Source: Dastarcus helophoroides (taxonomy: Eukaryota > Arthropoda > Insecta > Coleoptera > Bothrideridae). From it: a DNA stretch of 64,000 nucleotides. How positions within the stretch are numbered: position 1 is the first letter of the stretch; each line of letters begins with the position of its first letter. A program made the translations under genes and the position numbers. The stretch lies in the NCBI GenBank assembly GCA_028583605.1, contig CM053326.1, positions 11,292,587-11,356,586 of the forward strand, given 5' to 3'. Shown in pieces: positions 1 through 10,471 of this stretch. The notes below the pieces were generated by a model. That model worked only from the letters and a program-made list of their open reading frames with translations, did not search any database and was not told the origin of the DNA.

Positions 1-1945
1 ATCCAGTTGTGAAAAATTCGAATTTTGGGAAAATTACTAAAATAATTTCGAAAGAAAAGAAGATGTCGATAAAATTTCCAGTTTCGAGAAAATTATTGAA
101 TTTTAAAAAATGGTCAAAGTTTCTCAGAGAAAGCTAAACCTTAAGAAAAAAATCAAATTTTGAGATTTGAAAATAGATGAATTTCATTCGAAATAAAGGT
201 TAAAATTTCCAGAAAAAGCTTTATTGTGAAAAAAAGTTTTCGAAGAAAATAAATTCGTCAAAAGTTCCCAGAAAAAAGCAAAATTTTTAGAAAAAGATTT
301 CGAGTTTTGACAATAGATTGAAATTTGCCTGAAATGTTTAGACAAATTTAAATTTTGTGAAAAATTGTAAAATTTCGAAAAGGGAAATTGTAAAAAATTA
401 AAAGCTTAAAAAAATTGTTGAACTTTTTCAGAAGTAGAAGTTTTTCAGAGAAGAAGAAAATAAAAAAGTTGTATTTTTCCAGACAAGGTTAAATTTTGAG
501 AATAAATTTTAAATTTCGAAAACATGACGAATTAAAAAAAACTCCAAAATCGTCGAACCTTTAAAAGCCGAAGTTTTTCCGAGAATAAGAAAGTAAAAAA
601 TCTGCATTTTTCCAGAGAAAGTCAAATTTTGAGAATAAATTTGAACTTTCGACAACAAGACGAATTGAAAAAATGTTCAGATAAATTCGAATCTTGATAG
701 AATTAGTAAAATAATTTCGAAAGAAAAGTCAGTGTTGATACAATTTCCAGTTTCGAAAAAAATGTTAAACTTCAAATAAAGGTTAAATTGTAAGGAAAAA
801 ATCAAATTTTGAGATTAAGTCAAATATTTTGAAAATTGACGAATTTCGTCGAAAAAATCGCAGCTTGCAGAAACAATAAAACGTCGAATTTTAAGTCAAA
901 ATGTCGAAAAAACGGAATTTTGCGAAATAAGTCCAAATTTGTGGAAAATAAATAAAAGTTTAAGTGTTTAGTAAAAGTCAATATTTGGGCAAAACGGCTA
1001 AATTTGGAAAAAGGACGAATATTCAAAAGAATATAGAAATTTAAAGAAACTGTTGAAGTGTTGAAGATCAAAATTTTCCAGAGAAAGTCAAATTTTGAGA
1101 TTAAGTGAAACATTTTGAAAATATGTAGATAAATTTCGTCGAAAAAATCGTAGTTTGCAGAAACAAGAAAATGTCAAATTTTAAGTCTAAATTGCAAAAA
1201 AAAACCGAATTTTGGGTAACAAGTCCAAATTTATAGAAAATAAATAAAAGTTTAAATATTTAGTAAAGGTCAATTTTGGGGAAAATGGGAAAAAGGATGA
1301 ATTTTAAAAAGAATATAGAAAGTTCTAGAAAAAAAACGCAATTTAGAAGAAAGTCGAAAAAATGTCATTTTAGAAAAAAGTAAAAATTGAGAATAGATCC
1401 AAATTTGGAAAAACGAAAACTTTGAAAAAAGCTCGAAATCTTCAAAAATCATTTTACTTACAACCTCCAATTACTTCAAATTTTTACGTTTCTTATGAAA
1501 AAGTCAACAAATGATGAATTTTTGAGAAATAAGTCGAATCTTCTAGTAAGTCGAATTATAAAAAAGTAAACATTTTCATAAATTGTCGAGTTTTCAGAAG
1601 AAAGGAAGATTTGGGGTAAGACTAACTTTAGGAAGAAAATAAATATTAAAAAAGAAGATTAATATAGAGAAGAGGTAAAAAGTCGAAAATATGAAAAAAA
1701 GGCAAATTTTGAAGTAAAGGTCTAAATTTTGAGAAATAAAAGGCCTTTTAAGCTGAACATATTTTCATTTGACTATATGTGTCAGAGGGGTCTTTCTCTG
1801 TTCCATTATTTTGTATGATTTATCTAATTTAATTTTGAAATAAAAAGTAAAAGAAATAAAAATTTCTGGCTCTTTGAAATTCACAAAATCGCGAAATTTT
1901 TTTATTGCGACTGGCTCTTCCAGTTTAAAAGTTTGCCGACCCCTG
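1..1945. mobile_element. hAT-like non-autonomous element, right part, filled with TCGAAATTT-type repeats
   Basis: The stretch is A-rich and built of degenerate short units resembling gaaattttgag and tcgaaattt. It ends at 1945 in GTTTGCCGACCCCTG, the reverse complement of CAGGGGTCGGCAAAC, a terminus typical of hAT/Charlie-like elements. The whole segment matches about 44385-46779 in order and orientation, including the non-repetitive tail with ggctctttgaaattcacaaaatc, so both are copies of one family. The left end lies outside the window. No transposase is seen; open frames here are chance products of low-complexity DNA. Confidence 0.65.
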
Positions 1946-2750
1946 CCCTAGAACATGCTAATTTGTTAAAATGCAGGAGGAATTGAATTCACATTTTGGC
2001 AAAAACACTTTAAAAATGCTACCACACGCTAGCACAAATTTATAAAATAACACGCAGAAGATTATGGATTTCTACTATATATCAACACATTCAATGCACA
2101 AACTGGTAAAATTCCGTACAGACGCAGTTAAAATTAAAGCATTTTCACAAAAATTACCGTACGTTACTTTATTACCTGTTATTTGTCTTAAAAACGTTCA
2201 TTTAGTAGCTGAACACGTTACACACATATAAATAGATCAGGCCCGTAATCAGGGGGTGGGGGGGGGTCTAGAGGGCCACAGCCCATCCCCCCGAAATATT
2301 TTGGCTTCACACTAGATTGAACTGAAGTTTCCAGAGTTTTACACAAAACTTGAACATTTTTAAATTGAAAAATTCAGAATTTTTTTAATAACTTTAATAA
2401 CCCATCAGCTTAATTCAAAATTTTTTATTATTTCAAAAAGTTTTAACTTCATAATAAAAAATTTCGAAATTTTTTATGAAGTTGATTTGTTTATATTTCG
2501 TTTACGATATCGAAAATTCGACTTTTTTCTGCAAAATTCGACTTCCAAGTGAAAACTTCCAAACAAATATTGAAATTTCTATTTTAGTTATTAAATTTTA
2601 ACTTTAATTAAGAAATTTTTTTACTTTTAATCACAACATTTTAACTTTAAATTCATATTTTTAAAAAATGTATAAAATGTTTACAACTTTTTACGACGAG
2701 TTTAAAAATGTTAAGATTAAAGTCGAAATTTTGAAAAAAAATGAGCTTAA
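1946..2750. other. Intergenic, no gene seen; repeat filler from about 2330
   Basis: No gene is recognisable. At 2239 a sequence beginning CAGGCCCGTAATCAGG followed by a G-run may be a transposon terminus, but no partner end was found. From about 2330 the DNA turns into the TCGAAATTT-type filler into which the copia element inserted at 2750/2751; the same filler resumes at 7368. Confidence 0.5.
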
Positions 2751-2934
2751 TGTTTGAATGATGGTCCTTATTTAAGTTATATGGCAATACAGATTAACAA
2801 TGTTTGTGGAGAACAAATATATTCACGTTTTTATACATAACATACAACTCTCTAAAAAACGGTTGCTAACACAACTAAACTATTATTTGTTTCATTTAAT
2901 AAGGTGGAGGTATTTTGATTGTATCGCTCTAACA
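2751..2934 (-). repeat. Copia 3' LTR
   Basis: 184 bp, begins TG and ends CA on either strand, flanked on the left by the target duplication CTTAA. It is the downstream LTR because the coding strand is minus. Confidence 0.93.
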
Positions 2935-2956
2935 CTCCCCCTCGAATGAAATGCCT

Positions 2957-5900
2957 CTACGTTGTGATGTCGATGTCGACCTTCAATATTCCCAATAACT
3001 CCATGCATTTATGGTGCTTTTCCCTTGGGAGTGCTTTCGTGAAGATGTCGGCTGTCATCTCGGAAGTTGGAATATATTCCAGCTCGATGTGTCCACTTTT
3101 CAAGATTTCTCGCACGTAATGATGTCTTACATCAATATGTTTCGATCTTTCGTGGAATACTGGGTTTCGTGCGAGTAATTGAGCCCCTCTGTTGTCGTTA
3201 GCAATTACAGTTGCTGCGGTTTGTTGGAACCCGATTTCTGATAAGAATGCTCTTAGATACAAGGCCTCGTGAGCAGCTTCTGTTAGACTCATGTATTCGG
3301 ATTCAGTTGAGGACAGTGCAACTGTTCTTTGCTTTCTTGATTCCCAGCACACTGTGGCATTTTTCTTTGTGAATGCGAAACCTGTATAGGACCTTCGGTC
3401 GATTTGACAACCAGCGCAATCTGCGTCTACGAAGCCTTTCAGGTTTCCAGGACCTCTTCTGTAAACGATGCCGTAGTCGATGGTTCCCTTCAGGTATCGC
3501 AGGATTCGCTTTGCAGCTTTCCAGTGTTCTTCTCCGTAACATGTATTAAACTGGCTTAGGTAGCTCACCGCATAAAAAATATCAGGCCTGGTAGCTACCG
3601 CTAAGTAGTTTAGTGCTCCAATTAATTCCCGGTATGGTTTCTTAACATCGCATTCTTCTGGGTTTTTTTTCTTTTGCGAGTTTCTTATTAGGCTCCATGG
3701 GAGTTGACACCGGGTTTAAATTTTCAATTCCAAATTGATGTAATATCTCTCGAATATAACTTGATTGCGACATTGTTGTGCAATTTCCTATCAAGATCTC
3801 GATTCCTAAACAATACTTTACGTCGCCCAGATCTTTCAATTCAAAATCTTGCATTAGTTCGTTTTTAATGAAGTTCAGATTCGATGTTTTATTATATGCA
3901 ACGAGTACATCGTCAACGTAGACTAAGACGATTATCAATTCGCCCCCTCGTTTCATATAATATACACATGGATCTGCGTTGGTTGGTTTCAGCTTCATAC
4001 TTTGCAGTTTTTCGTCAAATCGTTTGTTCCACTGATGACCAGCTTGCTTGAGTCCATACAGTGCCTTCTTGATTTGACAGACTTTATCGCCTTTTGTAAT
4101 TTCGTTTAACATCTTCTTTGCACGAACGCCTATGTAGTTATTTCCGTTTCGTTTTATAATTTCTTGCAATAATTCAACAAGGAGTTGTGGTTTCTCCATG
4201 TAAATTTCTTCATCAATTGTTCCATTTAAATATGCTGTGGTGATATCAAATTGGTGAATTTTCAGGTTGAATTCGGCTGATAATGCTAACAGCAATCTGA
4301 CGGAACTTAGTCTTGCCACGGGAGCAAATGTTTCGTGAAAGTCTACGCCGACTACCCGAGCCTTTCTTCTCTGGATGCTTCCATCAGCATTATACTTGTT
4401 TCGTAGTATTGTTCTGCAGCAGATGACTTGTCTATTTCTTGGACGATCGACGATGTTCCAAGTGTCATTTTTAATGAGACATTCTATTTCATCGACGATG
4501 GCGCTTTTCCAATCTTCTGAGTTTGGCCCATTTATTGCGTTTTTCCATGAGATTTCAGTCATATATGCGAAATTCGTTTCGAAATTCTCAATTTCATCAG
4601 CCGGATTTTTAGAATAGTGTTCGTCTGATTCAATTTCCGATGTTTCTTCTTGGCTTGCAGAATTGATCAGATTGTATTGTTTCCGCGGACGGCCGGGTTG
4701 ACCTGTCTTCACTTTCTTTGGACGGCCAGGTCTTCTTTTGATAGCTTGTTGACGTTTGGGATTGACCACCGGGAGTTCGTTGATCTCTTCTTCAATATCG
4801 TATTCCTTCGGTGTATGTTCGGCAGGCGTTGGCTTTTCGTCGGAATTGATGAGAAGTTCAATGAACCTTGGTTGGGCTTCTTTAGGTCGTTGAAGTCGAT
4901 TCGAATCACCAGATTTTGCAATATTCTCCCCCTTAAACATACTATTAGTGAATTTTATGTCACGGGCAACAATTACCTTTTGAAGACTAGGTATCCAGAT
5001 TCGGTATCCCTTGGATTGTCCGTCGTATCCAACAAATGTGCCCTTCAGACCGCGCTTATCGAACTTTCCCTCCTTTCGATTCTTGTCGAGCGTATAGATT
5101 TCTTCGCCAAATGTTCTAAAGTGCGTCACGTCTGGTCGCCTTTTCTTCCACAGTTCGAATGGCGTTTTTCCGTTTAATACGTGCGTGATACAGCGATTCC
5201 TGGTGTAATTTGCAGTTGCAATTGCTTCTGCCCAAAATGACTGTGGTAGCCCCGATTGAGACAGCATGCAGCGTGCCATTTCGACCAGAGTGCGATTCTT
5301 TCGTTCCGCTATCCCGTTTTGTTGTGGCGTGTGCTTGATTGTCAGCCGGTGATGAATTCCTTGGCTTTTTAAATATGCATTGAATTCGTTGCTACAGAAT
5401 TCGTCCCCATTGTCAGATTGAACAGCTTTCACTTTCTTCCCTGTTTGGTTTTCTACGAGAGCTTTGTAGTCTTTAAACAATTGAAGAGCTTCATCCTTCG
5501 TTTTCAGAAATCGTACTTCACTCCAGCGTGAGAAATCATCGGTAAATGTCATAAGATATTTCGCTTTTCCCATGCTTTCCGTGCGAAATGGTCCGCACAA
5601 GTCAGTGTGAACGATATTCAGAAGTTCACTACTTCTCTCTCTATGTTTTGGAAATGGTTGCGCTGTAAGTTTGTTTTCCAGGCAAATTTCGCATGGTGGC
5701 ATTGTCTTGTCGTTTCCTAAATCTAAACCTAATACAGCTTCTTTCTGTTGCATTTCTAGCAAGTCGCTTCGATTTAAATGACCAAATTTCTCGTGCCATT
5801 CCATTAATTTTGATTTGGTGCTCTCAGTCGTAATCGCGCAAGCATGTTCGGGGTTAGTTTCTTCAATATAATATAAGTCGCCTTTTCTGTAGGCAACCAG

Positions 5901-6221
5901 CAATACTTCTCCATCGCAATTTGTTACCATAGCTTGCTTTTTGTCGAAGTTCACGATATTTCCGTTGTCGACGATTTTCGAAACTGCCATGAGATTCGTT
6001 CGTAAGTCAGGTACGTGCAACATATTTTTCAGCTTGAAATTCTTGACCTCATTGCCCACTGGAGCAGAAATTCTCAGCGTGCCCTTCGCGGTAACTTCGG
6101 CTGACGCGTGGTTCGCTAATTTCAGTTTTCCATTATTTGAGTTTACAATTTCGAAAAACTTTTCTTCGTCATTACACAAATGTGAAGTACATCCGCTATC
6201 TAGACACCAGCGATTATTTCT
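2957..6221 (-). pseudogene. Copia pol: protease, integrase, reverse transcriptase, RNase H (frameshifted)
   Basis: Just after the TAA at 6224-6222 the frame resumes with the aspartic-protease site CLDSGCTSHLC. Then come the integrase HHCC finger (WHEKFGHL...CEICLENK), the integrase DDE residues in HTDLCGP, QSDNGDEF and NGIAERKNRT, and reverse transcriptase with FDITTAYLNG, KKALYGLKQAG and the catalytic YVDD. The main frame runs to 3642, where an A-run frameshift near 3665 breaks it. RNase H follows in another frame (3641-2957) with GFVDADCAGC, LSSTESEYMSL and the IDVRHHYVRE region. Domain order is diagnostic of Ty1/copia. Key catalytic residues are preserved, so the decay is recent and confined to frame. 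Confidence 0.93.
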
Positions 6222-7077
6222 TTAGCCTTTGTAAGGAACTTCTTCCGCGGTAAATGCAGAAAATGACACATCTTCCGCAATGGTGGCTTTCTCACGTCGT
6301 TCTGGACGCCTTCCATTGTTGTTTACTGCGTTTTGGGTACATTCAGCTACTTTGTGACCCACCTTTCTACAACGATGACATTTAAATTTAAAATACCCGC
6401 TTGAGTTTGGTTCCTTTTTTGCTTGAAATTTTCGTTTGTGTGACGAGTTTCGTGCTAACAATGCGTCTTGGTTGTCATTTTGAGGGCGTTGCTTCCTCGT
6501 TGCAGACTCATCTAAAATTTTCACCTTGAGGATTTCGGGATCTGGCAAGTTGTCACGTGATTCAATAGCACATCTGAAGTTTTCGAAACTTTCGGGTAGA
6601 CTGTGTAACATGATAATGGACTGTAATTCGCTGCAGGCTTCGATTGATAGTTCAGACAGAGAGTTTATTAATGACGTCGAGAAATTCTTCTAGGTGACGT
6701 TGTACATCGCCTTTTTCTTCTAACCTTTGCGTTATGAGACGCTTCCAAAGTGATGCTTTCCGGGCCGGACCTTTTGATTCAAATATGGCTTCCAATTTCA
6801 ACCAAATTTCCCTAGCCGTAAGACAATTTCTGACTTGTTTTAATTCAGAGTCATTAATCGCTAAATACAAATCTGCTTTGGCTTTATCGTCCTCTTCTAG
6901 GCATGCTTCTATCGCTGCAGGAGGTACTGAAGGCTTTACTTTCGGTCCGTTGGCGTATGCCCATGTTTTATTCTTTGTCATTATAGCTTGCATTCGTAAT
7001 TTCCACGTATCACAATTGTCTCTCGATACCACTGGAATACGCGAGATGCTTCCTGCTTGGAATTCCATGATTCGCAC
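6222..7077 (-). pseudogene. Copia gag (frameshifted)
   Basis: Two blocks make up the nucleocapsid-precursor region. 7077-6652 starts at an ATG about 100 bp after the 5' LTR and encodes the copia gag N-terminus with a DNCDTWKLRMQAIM motif. 6611-6222 continues it and contains the retroviral-type zinc knuckle CHRCRKVGHKVAEC (CX2CX4HX4C). A one-base frameshift near 6650 separates them; the missing link NKL/SELSIEACSEL can be read in the next frame. The second block ends in a TAA (6224-6222) in the same frame as the downstream protease. In the family gag packages the RNA in a virus-like particle; here it is unlikely to be made intact. Confidence 0.9.
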
Positions 7078-7164
7078 TTGACAAGTGCGTTACGTCACTG
7101 TCAGCTTTTTCTCAAAATGTTATTAATTTGCCACTTCCCACTTAAATTAACACTTAGCGTTATT

Positions 7165-7178
7165 CTGGGCCCATAACC
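7165..7178 (-). other. Copia primer-binding site
   Basis: Minus-strand GGTTATGGGCCCAG abuts the 5' LTR. It fits the half-tRNA initiator-Met priming known for insect copia elements. The assignment rests on position and motif. Confidence 0.7.
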
Positions 7179-7362
7179 TGTTTGAATGATGGTCCTTATT
7201 TAAGTTATATGGCAATACAGATTAACAATGTTTGTGGAGAACAAATATATTCACGTTTTTATACATAACATACAACTCTCTAAAAAACGGTTGCTACCAC
7301 AACTAAACTATTATTTGTTTCATTTAACAAGGTGGAGATATTTTGATTGTCTCGCTCTAACA
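7179..7362 (-). repeat. Copia 5' LTR
   Basis: 184 bp, differs from the other LTR at four positions (for example gctaacac versus gctaccac). It is followed on the minus strand by the tRNA-type primer-binding site at 7178-7165, and on the right by the duplication CTTAA. Confidence 0.93.
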
Positions 7363-7367
7363 CTTAA

Positions 7368-9600
7368 TACCTTTGGTTTATTTTTTAAAATTTTTACATT
7401 AGCACTGATTCAAAGTTCAAGCTTCTTCAAAATATTTTAACTTTTTTTCTAGACATTTAATTTAAAAAGATAGCCTGACCATTTTGAGAAAACACTAAAA
7501 GTTTCAGGAAATATCAAAGTTTATTTTTTGAATGTTGTTTCATGACAAAATATTGAGTGTTATTAGTTTTTGTTGATAGATTTTATCTTTTATAAATTAG
7601 AGATTTTTTAAAAAAATTTTGACTTCAAAGCTTTTTTTTTCTAAAATTATATCGTCTTTTTTCTTCGGATTTAAAGAGTAATTGTAAATGTAAACTTATT
7701 TCTAAAATTTCGAATTTAAAAAACTAAAAATTTCGAGTTCGAACAGGTAAATTTGTTATGAATTAACATATCCTAATTTTTGTTCAAAAATTCAAAATTT
7801 CTAAAAAAGTTTATATTTTCAGAAAAGTTTATTAATGAATTCTGGTTATTTTTAAGCATAAACACGGTCGTAATTAAACTTTTTCTAGAACGAGTTTATC
7901 GACTCTAAATGTAGCCTTCTCTAGATATTTGGAACTAAAATTCCTAATTAAAAAAACTCAAATTAAGTTCAGAATTTCGATATCTGGCATTTTTCACAAA
8001 AATGTTGGCGAAATTTCCAGGTTTCTAGAAAGAATCGAAGTTTAAAAAAATATTTGTAGGTTTGAAGTAAATACCAAAATTTTAAACTTTGAATTTTGAG
8101 AAAAAAAATGTAAAAGTATTAACATACTTCGCATTTAACAAAAAATCTAATTCAAATTCAAAACTTCCAAAAAGGGTCGAAATTTTGAGATTAAAGTTAA
8201 AACTTAAAAAAAAGACGATAAATAACTTTACAGCAAAAACTTTTTTTTGAAATTCGGAAGAATCAAATGTATCTTGACATTGCAAATTCAGATAGCAACA
8301 ATAATTTCCAAAATTGCCCAAAATAAAAAATGTAGGAATTAAAGTTGTTGCCAGTTAGAAAGAGTTGGAGGCTAAGAGGAAACTTAAATTAAAAAAAAAA
8401 TACATCTAATCTTACAGAATTTAGAAAGAATATCCAAATTCTAAATGTTCCAGTGCAAACTTTAAATTAGATATAAAAGTTAAAATTATGAATTTAATCG
8501 AAATTTGAAAAAATTAAAAAAAAAGATTTTTCTCCAGCTGATTTCAAACAATGTCTTTAAATAGAGCACTTTCTAGAGGCATTTTTCATACACAAGTGCA
8601 GATTATAGAAGAGAGTTTAAAGATAAATTTTAGAAAAACAACATCTTTCGAGTAATTTTATATCTTACCCACACATCTGTTTTTATTTAGAAATAAAATT
8701 AAGATAAATAGGTAACGTCGTTGTTGAATTACTTTGTCAGAATGTTAGCAGATTTAGACTTCAGAAATGTTTTTATCGAATTTTTTCATATTTAAGGATA
8801 GTTGTATACAATAATAATATTAATTGTAAAGTGGTATTGGACCGTGGCTTCTTAGTTTTAACTAAACGCAAAAAAAAAAGACTAGGTAGTTTTAGCAGAA
8901 GGATCGCAGCCCCCCCCCCAAAAAAAAGGTCCAAAAATTTCGAAGACGTAGAAAGGACGTCAATTTGAAAAAAAAATTTATCAGAAAATTTTGACTTTTT
9001 TCTCATCAAAATCGTGAAACTAAAGTCAAATTTCGACTTTAATCTAGATACTTCGAAAAAAAGTCAAAATCTCGAGTTTAAAATTGAAATTTCTAGAAAA
9101 AGTTGATATTTTAATTTCCCAATCGAAATTTAACGATAGAAGTCCAAATGTCGACTTTAAACCCGAAATTTCGACCTTTTTCTTAAAAATTCCACTTTAA
9201 TCTTAAAATTCCAAGAAAACAGTCAAAATTTTGGTTAATAAAAATTGATGGCACCCTACTGCCAACTGTCAATATTAAATGGTATGGGACAACTGTCATC
9301 TGCCTAACCTAACCATAGAAATTTCGACTTTAATCACGAAACTTCGTGAAAAAAAGTTGAAATTTTGAGATTGACGACGAAATTTCCACTCTAGTATCGT
9401 AATTTCCAATTTAAATTCCACATTCCTAATATTTTTTGGAAATTAATGTCTTTTTTACGGCTTCGTAAAAAATCAAATATACATAAATGAGAATCAAAGC
9501 AAAAAATTAATATGTCTCGGATCTTTTTAATTATAAATAAGTAATTTAAAAATAAACAAATAAAATTAGTGTTTTAAATCGGAGAAAACCCTGCAAAATC
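7368..9600. repeat. TCGAAATTT-type repeat filler
   Basis: Low-complexity A/T DNA with recurrent aaaattt, gtcgaaattt and aaatttcgac units and no supported gene. The unit 8930-9590 recurs in the same orientation at about 60600-61410, including a non-repetitive island at 9244-9318 (aactgtcatctgcctaac) and a tail at 9430-9590. A C-run/A-run occurs at 8911-8928. Open frames here are chance. Confidence 0.7.
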
Positions 9601-9777
9601 AAACTACAATTTTTCTACTTATTACGAGATACCGCGGGGCAAATTTTTTACTTTGTTGCAAATTATAAAACTGTGCATAAACTAATATTAGTGAATTACT
9701 TAACAAACTCATTGTTGACAAATGACCAATTAAATGTTCTGTAATTAAACAGTTAAACGTGCTTAAAATTGAAAATA

Positions 9778-9848
9778 TGTACAACCGCAACCATAGACTA
9801 GTTTCGGCCTTTCTTGGCCTCGTCAGCATGGTACGGTGGTTGTATACA
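9778..9848 (-). ncRNA. Type I hammerhead self-cleaving ribozyme, opposite-strand copy
   Basis: On the minus strand the same core occurs: CTGACGA (9826-9820), stem II GGCC...GGCC with loop AAGAAA, GAAA (9805-9802), and ACTAGT followed by the predicted cleavage site between 9796 and 9795. The only difference from the plus copy is one base in the stem II loop. It shows the same two-part stem I. Confidence 0.85.
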
Positions 9849-10140
9849 CTTCCAATTTAAAGCCGTTAGTCAGTCGTATAAGTATCCAAGAGAGCAAACC
9901 TCCATTGGGTGACTTGTAACTGACTTTTAACTGTTTATTACGCAAACATTTTCGCTACATGCTAATTGAACCATTACTCTCTGCTGAGATAATAAGCCTT
10001 GTATATACGAATATATACAAGTTTATTACGATGCAATTGAAATCTAATTTCATTAGAATCTAATGAAAATTAGACTGCAATTGCAAAGTTCACGTAGATG
10101 AGGCAAAGCTTGTATAACGGGTTGCATCGCAACATGGAAG

Positions 10141-10211
10141 TGTATACAACCACCGTACCATGCTGACGAGGCCAAGGAAGGCCGAAACTAGTCTATGGTT
10201 GCGGTTGTACA
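10141..10211 (+). ncRNA. Type I hammerhead self-cleaving ribozyme
   Basis: Conserved core CTGACGA lies at 10163-10169. Stem II is GGCC (10170-10173) with GGCC (10180-10183) and loop AAGGAA. GAAA lies at 10184-10187. Stem III is minimal: A187:T192 and C188:G191 with loop TA, so ACTAGT is a self-complementary hexamer suited to a dimeric form. Cleavage is predicted after C10193. Stem I pairs 10157-10162 with 10194-10199, then an internal loop, then ACAACC (10146-10151) with GGTTGT (10203-10208). Every invariant hammerhead position I can check is present. Activity is inferred, not shown. Confidence 0.85.
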
Positions 10212-10471
10212 TATTTTCAATTTTAAGCACGTTTAACTGTTTAATTACAGAACATTTAATTGGTCATTTGTCAAAAACTAGATGAAAGTAAAGTCACGCC
10301 GAGGACGTTTGTATCTATGGATGTTGCGATGCAACCCGTAATACAAGCTTTGCCTCATCTACGTGAACTTTGCAATTGCAGTCTAATTTTCATTAGATTC
10401 TAATGAAATTAGATTTCAATTGCATCGTAATAAACTTGTATATATTCGTATATACAAGGCTTATTATCTCA

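Larger units (their letters stand above)
2751..7362 (-). mobile_element. Copia-type LTR retrotransposon, complete but with broken frames
   Basis: Two 184-bp LTRs (2751-2934 and 7179-7362) begin TGTTTGAATG and end CTCTAACA and differ at 4 positions by my reading (about 2 percent), so the insertion is fairly recent. The 5-bp duplication CTTAA flanks it (2746-2750 and 7363-7367). On the minus strand a primer-binding site GGTTATGGGCCCAG (7178-7165) directly follows the 5' LTR; this is the copia-type site complementary to an internal part of initiator tRNA-Met. A purine tract (gaggggga) precedes the 3' LTR near 2935-2943. Gene order gag, protease, integrase, reverse transcriptase, RNase H is that of Ty1/copia. 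Two frameshifts and one in-frame stop suggest it cannot make its full polyprotein. Confidence 0.95.
9715..10471. repeat. Interlocked inverted-repeat locus carrying two hammerhead ribozymes (retrozyme or Penelope-LTR-like)
   Basis: Arm A (9715-9854, 140 bp) is the reverse complement of A' (10135-10274) with one difference noticed. Arm B (9985-10135, 151 bp) is the reverse complement of B' (10321-10471) with one or two differences. The order A, B, A', B' is interlocked rather than nested. On the plus strand B and A' are contiguous and form a 290-bp unit. Each A arm contains a complete hammerhead core. Type I hammerheads with tiny stem III are known from Penelope-like element LTRs and from retrozymes; which of these this is remains inference. 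No protein-coding capacity is seen. Confidence 0.8.

Noticed and set aside
4375..5177. Plus-strand open frames opposite copia pol
   Set aside because: They are antisense shadows of the integrase and reverse transcriptase frame.
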